A stretch of 64,000 nucleotides of DNA from Pholis gunnellus (lineage: Eukaryota > Chordata > Actinopteri > Perciformes > Pholidae). The translations under genes were made by a program, and so were the position numbers. How positions within the stretch are numbered: position 1 is the stretch's first letter; every line of letters begins with the position of its first letter. The notes beneath the pieces are model-generated. The model was not told the DNA's origin. It did not search any database and worked only from the letters and a program-made list of their open reading frames with translations. Shown here piece by piece: positions 10,601 through 23,742 of this stretch. The stretch covers positions 5,275,133-5,339,132 of the forward strand of contig OU342804.1 of the NCBI GenBank assembly GCA_910591455.2, given 5' to 3'.

Positions 10601-11778
10601 TAGGGGTGGTTTGAGTTTGACATCTATCATTAAAGTAATAAATAAATAAATAAATGACAAATTGACATCAAAAAAGCCCATTAAGAAGGCCAAAAAGAGC
10701 ATATTCATTACTTCTACCAAAGTAATATCAAACAATATTCAAGATGTCAGAGGCCCGTATCCCAAAAACAGAATTAGAAGTTACAAGTCTTCTTAAAACA
10801 TGCATTTTGGACTTAAGGAAGATGTTGTTGTTTTTTTTTTGACAAAATGAGAAAAAGAGTTCCTTATCCTCTATTGAAACATGGCCTTTGATGGTGTGTG
10901 TATCCTGACTGCAGGCAGCATCACACACCATCCACGCTGCAAGAGAGTAAATTAGTGAATTGAGGTCATGATCCTAATTAACTGTCTGGCCATGGCCGCA
11001 TGCTGGCGCCATGGAAGTAAAATAAAAAAAGAATTCTACCCTTATCCCAGCAAAGTATTTAAAGTTTCACTAATCAATATGTTTGTATTACCTTTGATGG
11101 CTGTGTGTAATGTGAAGGCCGTGACAAAACTAAAGAAATGTATTCCTCCACTCTCAAGCTCTGCAACATTTTTTTTTTTTTAGCTGATCCTTTTTGGTGT
11201 TAGGACATGTTTGTGCTTTGATTCTCTTCATCAGCAGCAGCAGGCAGCTGTTTCATCTATAAAGCTCTCAGAGCAAACAACACTTGCAACTTAAGTCAGA
11301 TGGTGATGAAAGTCACACAGCTAAATAAGCGATAATTTGACAGACTGTCAGCATGTTTTCTTTATTCTGCCCTCCTGTGGCCCAATATTGATTGCAGCTT
11401 TTAAACAACCGATTTGAAGTGCAAAAAGATAAAAAAATAAATAAAAAATACTTGGAAGTTCGCAAATCATTTCAAGTTCCCTTCTGTTGACAACTGGCTA
11501 GTTGCATTTACATCTAAAATATAATCTCGTAATTTTACCTTGATGCATATTACCACCATATGCAAATGAATTCACTTCTGATCTCATCATATGGTCATTC
11601 TTACTGGTCATTAGTTGCCCACTTATCCTCTGTCTATAGGATAACTATGTGTAGTTTGGCATTTGTTCTGGTAGCCACTCCCTTTTTTTCTATAGGGAAA
11701 TAAGATATGGATAAGCTTGTCACGCAAAACAAGTCATGCATGACACAAATTAACCTCTTCTGCCCCCTACAAAGACAC
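10601..11778. other. intergenic, no gene seen
   Basis: AT-rich, with short poly-T and (AAAT)n-like runs (about 10638-10656 and 11428-11448). No gene is supported. Confidence 0.5.
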
Positions 11779-11786
11779 GTACACAC

Positions 11787-11878
<92 letters not shown>

Positions 11879-11881
11879 ACA
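11779..11881. repeat. (CA)n microsatellite
   Basis: About 50 CA units with rare interruptions (gcac near 11791, acat near 11872). It creates spurious Thr-His and Cys-Val frames. Confidence 0.97.
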
Positions 11882-14800
11882 CGCACGCGTGCACCTAAAC
11901 CTTCTCTCTGCAAACCAACGGGGCCGTCAACCAGCCTGTCTAAGGGGTAATCCACCAGAATGATTCCTGCAAAGAGGTCTCACTCAGACCCTTTTTCAGG
12001 GGACCATATAGGGACTGAGCGGAGGTATGTAGCTTGCACTGGGTTGGCATCAATAGGGAAATGTTGCAGTTGTTGTAGACGATGTCCTTGGTAATTACAA
12101 CAATTTGGCGTGGGTTAGCAATGAGAAACCTGTTTTGTTTAATTGAATACATGTGTTTTATTTATCATTATTTGGCTATTATTATTGTTGCCTCAAAGCT
12201 GGTTTAGTGAGCTTGGTGGTAAAAGTAGCTCATGTAGGCAACATTGGCTGTATAATGACTTGTGTTTACTTGTGTTCCTATTTTTAGATCAAATCTATTT
12301 GTTTTTCATTTTCCCAGAAAAATCCATGTCCAAATTTCCAGTAATTTTCCTTTAGAAGAGACAACAACATGAATCACAGAAAGAACGAAAACAAAGGGTG
12401 CACGTTGTAAACGGGAAAACTCAGCCGTTTCTCTTTTTTTGCGTGCGCTTACAGAGTGATTCCTCTTCCAATAGACGATCTGCGGGTTAATCATTGTGCA
12501 TTGCGTGCAGACTGTGTTTGCTCGGACAGAGCCAAGGGTCGGGAGGTTGTGTACAGAAAGAGCTGAGGGAGGTATCGGTCACCCTTTTCTATCAAAACAA
12601 TCATCGTCCGTTTTTTTAGACAAGCACGCTAAGTTGTGTGTAAAAAAAAAAAGAAAGGAAGAAAAAACAACAACCAAGAGTGCAGTCATGCATGCGCAGG
12701 CCAACTGCGCATTTGTAGACTGCTATATCTGCTCGAAAAAAAGAGTTGGGACGTGCCTCGTAATGTATGTTTCTGGGATAATGCGTACCATTAGGAAACA
12801 CTATTAGCTTGAAATCATTCTCGGGAATAAGTGGAAGCCTCTCTACACACAGCAGCTCCTCATAGGGGAATGACTAAATAAGTTTGTCACCGCTCTGATC
12901 TCTGAGTGGTGGAAACTAAAGCACTTGATGGAGGTGAACTGTGGACACAGGTAAGTAAAGTAACATTGCCTGTTGGTAGGCGACAGGACACAAACCCCCA
13001 GTGTCCAGTCACGTGTCCCTAGTCAAAGTCAAACACAATGTACGTCCATCTGGTACCATGAGGACACCTCTCCATTTCCTGCTTTAGAATTGAACCAAGG
13101 TTTTTGTTTTAAAAGTGTTTAAAGTGCTTATGCTGTGATTTATTTTTAGACAGGAATTGTCTACCTTTAGTTATCCACGGACACAGGTTAATTATTTAGT
13201 TGTGCACTGAGAGCTTGACGAGACCAAAGTCTGACGAGACCTTTACAGAAAAACCCAAACTAGAGAACAGAATCGGGTTTGCTCGTGCAGCAATCAGGAA
13301 GCGTGTTTATCCAGGTTTCTGATCACTGTCTGCTATCTATGTGTCCTCAGGCCTAATTACTGAAGAAGTTAGGAGGAAAAAAACAAACATGTAATCAGGT
13401 GAAGCCAAATCTAACAGTTGTGGTAAATACAGCAGTATTCAGGCAGTCAGAAAACACACTTTTTCCTCAATCCTCAACCGCTGGGGGAACTCTGTGGGAA
13501 CAGAAATGACGGACTGGCTGCATGCGGAACAGTTGGGGAAAAAAAGTGTGCACTAACGCAGATGATCAATCAACCTGGATAGTTTTTCATGTACAGTATA
13601 CAGTATCATGGAGGGTGGATGCTGCCATAATTGGGGGTCTGAGTAACTGCTGATATAATACCTGTTGATATTGGGCCAAGACGCAACAAAACCTTTGCCA
13701 AAATGTTCTTGTAAATAATCAAGGAAAAGAAGACGGCCAAATTAACGTTGACTGGAATGAAAACTTTTGGAGGAAGTTGGTGAATAACTTCCTCTCGGTT
13801 CTCCGAATCTCTCAGGAGAGGACGTCCGTACTGTTAAAGAAGTGACTTCACTCACTCTGCTGAGTAAGAAGAAAACAGAAGAGCCCACAGTGGAGGCAAA
13901 GCTACAGTATTCCCCCTTCTTGCTCCTTTCCATGTGGGAAAAAAAGAATGATGAGAAGATGAAGACATTGGCGAAAGATGATGCCTCAAATTTCTGATTC
14001 ACTGGTTGGACACAGCTTTTTGCAGGTGATGTGTCCCTTTCCCCAGGTGTAGTGAGTTTTACCACAACGGTGGTGTTTCTAGTTTCGAACTGTTGATTTT
14101 GTACTTTTAAAACAGAAAAGCAAGGTCAATCTTGTTGAGTGTTTGCACCCCGAATGAAGGCATCCACCAATCACATTGCGGGCAACGGACATATTAAAAA
14201 CGTACACTATACTTTCCAACGACAGGGAGGTTCCGTGGTCCGAGCCAAGATGGCAAAACTTTATTGCTCCTTTCAACCTCGACAAAGCCAGCGCAGACCA
14301 GACGCACTTCTTCTGTCTTACCTTTCACAATATAAGCCCAAGACATATACAACCGTTTACCAGAGGGAACTCAAATTCAGTCAGAGCATATAGCTAAAAG
14401 GAAATTCAATAAAACAGCTTCCCGTATCTTAGGCTATACAACAGTTTACTTCATACAGACAACCAGATGCTGCTCTGGGTCAATAAGATCTATGCCAACC
14501 TTTAATATTAATATAAATATTCGCAAGCTAGTATTTCGCCTTTTCGTGTCGTTCATTCGTTTCGCCCCCACTGTACAAAGGTCTTAGGTTGTTTAAAAAA
14601 ACCAAACAGTGGATGGCACTGCTGTGCTCTATTTGGCCACTTTAGTTGGTCGAGCCACACCAACATATACTTTAACAAAATCACATGAACCCCTTTTATC
14701 TTTGTTCTATTTGTCCGTTTCACTTTCATTATAGACGGTTTAATCAGGTGACATCTTTTAAATGCACAGCAAAAATAGAGTTTCATTCCATTTATGGAAA

Positions 14801-17800
14801 TGATACCAGTACCCGCCAGCTTGCCTGCATGAAGACTTTCCATTTCCAACCCCCAGCAAGCTGTAATAACCACCGTCATGTTTGTACTGCCGCGTATTGA
14901 CACACTTGTGACTCCTCATGATAATAATGAAAGAAAATGATTTCCTCTGAGGAGCGGCTGGTCTGGAAAAATAGGGTTCCTCCTCTGTTACCAAAAAAAG
15001 CCACCGCTCCGCTCCACGGTGGAGAGAGCACTGCTTTTTAAGGACACCATGTTAATGTCAATGATTATTACCAGCCACTGATAATGTATGGTAATGGATT
15101 CTTTCTAAGCCCATCTCGTTTCCATTTGGCCAGCGGGTGTCCCATCCATCTCCAGCCGCAAACCTTCCGAAAGCGCGCTGCCACATCCTCCATTGCATCT
15201 ACCCATTGCACCTTGATTCAACAAAATACATTTCTATTGCCACTCCCTGCTAGGTCTATAATACTTGCGTATGTGTTGTGTATTGAAGTGTGGAATTATT
15301 ATTGCTATAGTTTGCTACTTTCTTTACAAAGAATTCCACGTAACTTTCTGCACCCTTCAGTCTCTTTCAATGGTTTTATTTTCCATCAACGTGACCCAAA
15401 CCCTTTCCCTAAATTGCAACAGAAAGTAGTCCTGCTGTTTCACACGGTCATCAAATTCTGAGATAAATAATCACTCCGAAGGACTCCACATGCAACTCTG
15501 TAAACTCACAACAGACTGATACACCTTCCCTATCTCGTGCGTCCAAGAAACTCAGGCACAGCGGGTGTCAGAATGAACAGAATGATCAGCAGACATGAAT
15601 AATTCCCTTGCGTGAGGAAGCTCTGGTTGTGCAGGTACACGTGTAGCACCGGGGCCATTATGTGCCAAGCTTTATCTCCTTAATCAGTTCTCTTTGCCAC
15701 CAGTTAATCATTTGTGCATGCCAGGGCTCAGACACACTGGATTCATTACACGCAGTGGGAGAACAGGGGCGGGATGACGACACCCTGGCAGGTAGTGCTG
15801 ACTTAGCCGCTGGACAGCAGTGTAAATTACACAGCCACCGGCCCTCCTGTTGTACCAGCGGGAATAGATTTAATCGGGCGCATTGTGAAGCACTCCGGCG
15901 TCTGATCGCTCTGTGTCTCGACATGCTCTTTTATGCAACGCAAAAGATGAAAAGAAACACACGGCGGCTGAAACATGCAGCCCGCTAGGCTTGTATGTGT
16001 TTGCATGCGTGCATGTGATCACAGTGTGTTTGTGCAGTTTCACAACTTTAGTTTTTTGGGTTATTTGCGGTGAAGGTGTGTTTAGTTGTCTGGAAAAGTG
16101 ACAAAAACATAAAGGAAAAGTGAGCAAACGACACACTTCTATGTACTTATACATGTGCGTACGTAGAATGCAATGCAATCCAGGCAGGAAGGAAAAGTGC
16201 TGGCTGCTGTGTGCCGTGCTGGCATGTGTGATAAGTAAAGGCAGTAATCCAACAGCTTGTTAGCTCGCAGGCCCTCACACAGCAGGAGATTAAAGATGGT
16301 GATCATGATACGGGAGCGTTAAAGAGACACGATAGCGACCGCTGAAGGACCCGCCACACCTGGCGTGCGCATATATGTCGCAACGCTGCTGCAGGTATGC
16401 AGCGAAGGAGAGCAGAGTTGTTTTGTTGCCAATGGGTGTAACCTGGCTTAAATCAATTTCGATACCTACAGGGTAGCGCTCGCTCGACATCCACCCATCT
16501 CTGGGATGCGAGAGCATCTCGTAAACAAAAAGCACAGAAAAATAATATGTGGCTCGCCTCACGCTCCTTCACACGTTAACAGAAACGCAGTACCGTCCAC
16601 GCTCTGCTTGAAAAAGAAAAGCCGAGAGCTTGCATTTGACTGTAGCAGTTTGCATTGTGGGAAGAGAAGAATATCTCAAGAGGGAACGCCACTAATGTTA
16701 TGTCTCATGCGGTTGGGACAGGACACGGTGTTCACACAGTCTGCCCTCCGGTGTCACGTTAGATGAGCTTACAAATAGCTCTGCCCATTACCAGGTGAGA
16801 CATTTTTCTGATTTGATCTCAAGCCAGTTCTCAGCTCCCAAATATAATTTATGAGGAAACATTATTGTGGCAGATTCATGTATTAAAAAACGGCACCGCT
16901 TGGCCTCGAGTGATTGTGCCGTAGCTTTTTATTGTTGAGTGTTTTTCATGTTTATGCGTTCTGCACGGGTGATACTGAGATCATTCTGGTTACTACTAGT
17001 ATGTTACAAGCGACCTTGAAATTGCACAGAGTGTTATCTAATCTCCAGGTTTGGTCAAAGATCAAAAGCAGTCCAATGAGCTCTCCAATGATATCAATCA
17101 TCTCATAAGCAAAGTAGGTGTCAGTATCGGCTGTTGTGTATCCTTTCATGTGTCAAATAAACACCAGCCCTTTTGTTGCAGAGTCAGCGGCGGACCCAGT
17201 GCTGACGTCACCAGCAGGAAAGGTGGATACTACAGCTGCTGCAGATAGAAGTATTGGATAACACATAAGCACCAATCCCTGTGAATATTCACGCCGTCTC
17301 CCGTTCACTCCGGTTGAAGTCGAGAGTGCATTTGTCTGCGATCTGGCAGACTTGAAGGTCAAAGGTCACCTTTGTTCCAGTATGATGTCCAAATGTTGCA
17401 CAGTCAGCCGATGGACATTGCATTTTGTCAACGCAGAAGTCTTCTAAGGGCAATCCATCCCCCACTGTTGTTCAATATTACACTACATGCTATTTATTTA
17501 TCACTCTGTCGCCGCCATGACATTTTTCTTGCAAAGTACGGGGCAAGTTGTTTAGACTGAAGACAAACGTGGCACTATGTGGCAAAACGTTACGTCGTGA
17601 TCTGTGATTATCGTCTCTGCGGGCGATCTGAGAAAAAGACTTACCACCAACTAAATATCATTCTATTTTACTCACCTTCCGTCACGATACAATGACACAA
17701 CTTGACCCATTGTGTTCGACAGGGGCGTAAAAAGCGACTGTGCAGGAAATGCAGTTGCACTGAGGACCATGGGGTGGGTGGGGAGCCCCACTGCAACCGC

Positions 17801-18440
17801 GGAGAACAAACCCTCCAACAATGTGCTGAGCAGAGACTGGGCCCTTGCGACTGATTTACGTACGCTTCAGTTCAAAGAAGAATTCAGTTGAATATGGTGA
17901 AATTTAGTATATAGTCCCTCGAAAAGGCACAACCATTTCTGTTTTTGGCTAAAGTCAGTAGCAATATATGACAAAATGATGTGCATATTCAACATAAACT
18001 ATAAATAACTAAAAACTATATAAAAAAAACTGATTCAATTAAATAAATAATTTCTTGTTTTCTTTGGGATTTTGTCATTCACAGATGTGCAATGATGACT
18101 GGCAGGTTTTATGTATGTAGATGTCCAATGTCAAGTCTCTTATTAGGTCTTGTGACGATAGCTTTCTCCTTGAACTCTTCACTTTCTACAATAGCCAAGA
18201 GCAAAGTAACTCATATGACCGTAAAATACAATGCAATGCTAAAATATATGTACGTCAAATGGTATGTTTATATGTCCTTCATAACTAATAACTACTAGTC
18301 TTAATAGGATATAGTAGACACTACACTAGTGTCGAAAGTCAAGCAATGAGACTCCACATCCTGCTTTCTGTAGGTATGCGTTGTACAACAATGTGTGAGT
18401 TACGGTACGGGCGTCATAAGTTGCAAGTTTTATAGCATAG
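11882..18440. other. intergenic, no gene seen
   Basis: 6.5 kb without splice-supported coding sequence, recognisable RNA gene or multi-copy repeat. A strong isolated donor-like string (ACACAG|gtaagtaaag, 12945-12960) has no coding context and could belong to an unseen non-coding transcript or be chance. Confidence 0.5.
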
Positions 18441-18452
18441 TATTACAATAAT

Positions 18453-18615
18453 AACTGAGGTAATAAATCAAGTAAGAAGTAATTTTCTCATAAACGTTTA
18501 TACAATGAGACTTTTTGCAACTCGAAGAGTCGCCCCTGATGGCCATTAGAAAGAATGCAGGTTTAAGACACTTGCACATTGGCTTCACTTTTCTCACCCG
18601 AAATTGCCGCATGGT
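18453..18615 (+). repeat. dispersed family R1, copy A (3' part)
   Basis: Starts ctgaggtaataaatcaagta, followed by ccattagaaagaatgcaggt and attggcttcacttttc. These blocks recur in the same order in the copies at 22.4, 32.0 and 55.2 kb. It is truncated relative to copy C. Confidence 0.75.
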
Positions 18616-18619
18616 CACC

Positions 18620-18790
18620 CTTAAAGCCAGGCTAACTGTTTCCACTCTTCATGCTAATGTCAAGCTAAGCTAACCCGCTGTGAACTTCATATTTAGCATA
18701 CAGGCATGAAGTGGTAGCGTTCTTTGGATCCATCCCTAAGAAAGCAAATAAGTGGATCTCCTAAAATGTGGAGCTATTCCTTCAAAAGAT
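18620..18790 (-). repeat. percomorph repeat R2, inverted copy
   Basis: The string gccaggctaactgtttccac, then catgctaatgtcaagctaag, is the reverse complement of the block gttagcttagcttagcatga at 38.85 kb. It continues through a gcatacaggcatgaagtggt segment, so it is a copy of that family in opposite orientation. Confidence 0.65.
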
Positions 18791-20250
18791 ATTCGTGGTT
18801 CTGCCGTGTTTCCTGCCCTTAGCAATTACTTTGGTGAGCGCATTGTCAAAAGCTATAAATCTATTTCTAATAACCTTGAATTATCCCATTGAGCTTGTAT
18901 CTTGGTTACACCCTACAATAACATAATGTACAAAAAGCTTGGTAGGTATTTAAACTTGGCTTAGACATCTTTAGGTTAATTCAAAACAGAATAATTGTGA
19001 TCGCAACACCAGCTATCTAAACAAATGTTTACATTTCACATGCAATTTATGTGCAGATTACATAAAGAGGGCAGTAAAAGGAAGTGCATTGAGATGTTTA
19101 TGCATGGGTGTGGCACCAACAATGTCCTTGCCAAGTATACGCCTCAATTCCTTGCACAAAGGCAGGTCAGTAAATGTGCAGGTATGGCACACTGCATTCC
19201 AGTTCCCACAGAGTGACTCATATGTATGCTTTCGAGCAATTAGCATAGAAGCCCCTGACTTGCAAATTTCATGTTGAGGAGATATTTTTTTGTCAAGAGA
19301 GGTGAAGGAGACAAACAATGAAAAAAAAAATGTGGCTAACACATACACATGCGCAATACTGCATGTCATCTCTGCGTGTCATCTTATAGGGTTCCCCATT
19401 AAATACATTGCACTATACTAAAGGACACTCTGAAGAGAAGGATCCGCATGTAATGCTTTGCAGATGTTTGTTTGTTTTGTCCTCCGAATTAAGAGTCATT
19501 GAAGCTGCACGGTGAGCACATTCTTGGAGACACTCCCATGCAACAGGTTGAATGAAAACAACTTTTTGTGAATGACAGCTGCTTGACAAAGAGTTCTCTC
19601 CTTGTCTGTCATTCAAAACCTTTTCATAGTGAGGACACGCTATTTCCTCTGGCAGTGGCGCGCCTGCACGTTGTAGGGAAGAAGAGAACTCTTGAAAGTA
19701 CAGGCTACCATCATAGCTTGATTGAGTTCTTTGCTCAAGTATAATGATACCCAAGAGGAGTTTATATCTGTAATCATGATGTGTCTTGATTTTCTCTGGG
19801 GTTCAGAAGACTTTCGGTGTATTTGTGCCACTCCTAGTTCATGTGGTACACCCCTCATCTCAACATGCCATGGCTGAAATGAGCTGAGATGTCAGGAGGA
19901 AGACAAAGTAATATTTTAAAAAGGGGACGTTATCAAAAAAGACAGTGGTGCAGTGAAACGGAAATGTGAAATGTGACTACTAATTTTGACATGTTTTTCT
20001 GCGCGGCACAATTACATTAAAAGTCAATGCAGAGATGCGAATAGACGCGACTTTGCGCCGGGCTGTGCAAATTATGCGGATGACGTGACGTGAAATTCGA
20101 GTTACGCTGTGTCTTGAAAGCCCATCAGTGTTTCATCGATTCTCCTCCTGTCGTCACTGACCTTTTGACGTTGTTGAATCAGAAATGGTGGAATAATTTG
20201 CTTAGTGCTTGGTATGAACACTAAACACACAGATAACAGTTGATAGGCAA
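18791..20250. other. intergenic, no gene seen
   Basis: No coding exon or recognised element. Confidence 0.5.
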
Positions 20251-20251
20251 C

Positions 20252-20880
20252 AGTGGTGGGCCGTCAAGGCCAGCAAAGCCTTCTCTAAGTTATAGCTATT
20301 TTATAATTTAATTATTTTTCATAAATACACTACATGTATTCTAAATATTTTATACTTTAGCTTATTATCTCAATGCATAGCTCCTGTGTTCCTCAGTTGC
20401 TTGTTTTAAGTAGAGCTTTTGTATCCAATCAGATTTCGCCCCTATGTTGTCTCTTGGTTAAAAACATCTGCCCGGAGGCCTGCAGACTCACAAGTGAATC
20501 CCTGTGCAGTTTAAGTGAATGGAGACGATATTGTTGATTGTCATAGTGTTCAACCAATCAGATTTTTAGTTTGACATGTTGGGCGTATTCTTTGACATGT
20601 CAGAGCCTGCTAGCTGGCCTAGCCATACGTGATTGGTCAGGAGGCTAGCCTGACATGTTGGGCGGTGACAATCTCAATATCTGCTGCCTCTGTCGAGCGG
20701 ACATTTTCAGACGAACGCATTAAAACGTGTTCAAGAAATACAACTGGGGAGGCTCGACTGTCTTCACTGGCCTCCATGAATCGAGAAGGACTTCTTACTG
20801 GAACTAAAACGCACGGATGTACTGAACAACCGTGAGATTAAACTCTTTGTTAACAAAGAAAGGAGGATGCATACTCCACG
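20252..20880 (+). mobile_element. hAT-type transposon remnant
   Basis: A frame at 20671-20835 contains SAASVERTFS, then RIKTCSRNTTGEARLSSLA, matching the C-terminal dimerisation segment of hAT transposases (consensus like S.ER.FS..K.IK...R..M...RL..LA). The upstream frame is open for only about 14 residues before it, with no zinc finger or catalytic core, so this is an internally deleted relic. A preceding block beginning gtgggccgtcaaggccagca resembles the 5' part of hAT/ZMYM-like fish elements. The domain is seen; the element limits are estimated. Confidence 0.55.
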
Positions 20881-22419
20881 CAAAGTGTTGAAGTTAAAGT
20901 TAAGTTAAGTTAAAGTGTTTAATTGCTCATCTTTGAAGATTCATGTGTTTTCAAGTGGACTCATTTTTTCCCTCTCTGTGTTGACAGACAAATAAATCCG
21001 TCACTAACAAGAACTAAGGTGTCGTGTATTTCCTGGAGGGAGTGATATGAGAGTTACTACTGTGTTAATTTGTCTATGGTGTCATTTTTATGATATGGTT
21101 AATATTGTTCCCTCTGTTGTGAATAATATTTGAATGGGCCGTGCTCTTCAGTGTGTGGTGGAACACGTGTTTTAGCGCCGCAGTTTTGCTGGATTGATTT
21201 TGACTATATGAATTGTCCGTTAATGACGCAGCATCCCGCCATGCGTGTATTCATGTATCTGCACTCTGCACTTAGTGTATTTGTAGGTGTTGAGCTTCAT
21301 TTTTCCCCAAAAACTCATGTATATTCAAGTTTCAGCACCAGAGTTTTTGCTGCATTGGAGTGATCTATTTGCTTTGCTTCTCTTTAGTCTTGGACAGTTT
21401 CAACACTGTTTACTACTATTGCATTGTTTCCTTGCTTTTTAAACTTCTTTCAATATGAACTCACTCATGTTTTCATGCGTGACACTCAGCGGGGAATGGC
21501 CGTGGCAACAGCAACACAATCCCATGGTTTTACCACCCAATAAGTTTGGACAGTTGTGTCCAGTGGAGCCAGCGGCGATGCGAGTGGGACTGAACCCAGA
21601 CCTTGTACTGCAGTATCCATGACACGCTTGTCATGTACATTTTTTTTATAATGTAATGTGCAAAGCCAGGCAGTGTCGCTCCAAATCAGTTTTCACTGCA
21701 AGATTCAAATCTGGAAAACACTAAATGACAGTTGACTTGAATCGAACAGTTTTGCCTCTTGAATCTCACAAACAGCAAGTTTGAAAATCAGAGGCAAATA
21801 GTCGTGACAGCGCATCGACTGGTGTGAAGGAGAGAAGTAAATACTTTTGACAGACGTTTTCAAGTGTTGGCTGTCCAAAGCAAACGACTGTTAAGCCTTG
21901 ACAGACTACAGTGAGCGAAAGCCAAAATTCTAAACTGGTGTTGCCCAAAAAGAACTCCAATGAGCTGCTTTTAATGAAAAAAGAAAGCCATGGTCTCAGA
22001 TTTGACGGTACTGATTGCCATGCCAACCACATTACACTGCTCCAGTGTACACCATGATGTCTCCAAACAGGAAACTCTGTTGCACCTTGATATCCCCGCC
22101 ATGAATATCACGAATGGGAGCGGTAACACCCTTGTCAACATGCCTGAATTCCTGCCAAGAATGTAAACATAGCTCCAACTTTCAGCATACAGGGAATAAA
22201 TGTCTTGCTGCAGCGACCCCTGCACAATGCAGTACACACCATAGAGTGAAACATAAATGTTTTCCATATTCACAAAATATATGCACACTAGATTAACAAA
22301 TTCACATCACCCATCCATTTAAGCTGGTCCACTGTGGTGCGGATCATCAGGTGATATTTGCCCTTTCTGAAAGTCTTTCTCATGACCGTGACAGTCTGTC
22401 TAATGGAAGCTGAGGATGG
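20881..22419. other. intergenic, no gene seen
   Basis: A short ttaagttaagtt tandem occurs at 20894-20912. No gene is supported. Confidence 0.5.
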
Positions 22420-22745
22420 TGTTTGGAGACTTGAGTCCGGCATTTTCGCCATCTTGGTTTTTTTGCAACCAGAAGTGACACAAGAGGGTGGAGCTTAGTA
22501 CAACAAATGGGACCATAATTTGGATAAATAAACATCATGCTGTATTTAAGAAGACTTGAGAGTAGTGATTGAGACCATAAAGTCATGTTTACAATGTTTA
22601 CTGAGGTAATAAATCAAGCGAGAAGTAGAGTCATTTTATATAGGTCATAGACTTCTATACAATCTGACTTCTTTTTTGCAACCATTGAAAGAATGCAAGT
22701 TTAAGGCACTTCCTCATTGGCTTCACTTTTCAGAATCGTTGGACC
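22420..22745 (+). repeat. dispersed family R1, copy B
   Basis: Blocks in order: gagacttgagtccggcattt, gccatcttgg, gcaaccagaagtgacac, gggaccataattt, catcatgctgtatttaagaa, tttactgaggtaataaatca and attggcttcacttttcagaa. Nearly full length compared with copy C but lacking its middle section. Confidence 0.85.
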
Positions 22746-23541
22746 ACCACCCTCTTTCTCAATGCAAGGTCATTGTTTCACAATATCCCTGCGACACTGC
22801 AAATATGCGTCATCCATGACAGCTCAGCAGTATTTAATGCAGTAAGCCTTTTTTTTTATAATAATACTGTACTTCTCAGTTGAGTCTAGTCCAACCTTGA
22901 CAACCTTCATCATTGCTATAATTCACCAGCTGGGTTTGGGCCAACTCTTTGCGTGACTAGATTGCATAACTAGCGCAACAAGGACATTGAGATCTGTTAG
23001 TAGGACTATAAGGGATATTTTGGTCTGCCTGACTCACCATGATTTGACTTGGCTGACCATCAATGCGACTGGGGTCCAAAAAACACTGATCCCAGAATAA
23101 CTGAAGAACACTCTTCCCTTCACCATTACATTTGTATAATGCCTTTATTATTTTCAAGGCTAATTCCTCAAGAATGTCTGGTGAAAAGGTGAAAATTAAT
23201 GAATATGAGGTGACATTCTCCAAATTCAAATTCTATACATTCTGGTGTATGATATCAGCAATTGGCTGCTTCCACTCAAAACAACACCCGTAAAACTATT
23301 ACCCTTCAATAAGCTTTATGAGTCAACAGCGCAGGTATGAGTGTGTGTGATTCACAGAGAGATATGCCCGCAATGGCGAATGTAACCAAAATTACAGTAA
23401 CCAAAGGGCTGAGTACAAAACATAAATACCAATGAGAGCAGTGCCAGGGTTAATAACATGATCTTGTTTTATTAACGAACTTTCATGACCCAGCAGGCAC
23501 TGCTCTGTAGTTACCTTAACTATTATCAACTGGATTGGCAT
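22746..23541. other. intergenic, no gene seen
   Basis: No recognisable feature. Confidence 0.5.

Positions 23542-23742
<201 letters not shown>

Noticed and set aside
11634..11898. Cys-Val and Thr-His repeat proteins
   Set aside because: Translation of a (CA)n microsatellite. The same applies at 2455, 4168, 30013, 30924, 40378 and 49056.
14553..14903. 116-codon minus frame
   Set aside because: Length is within chance for 64 kb, with no recognisable motif and no second exon in phase.
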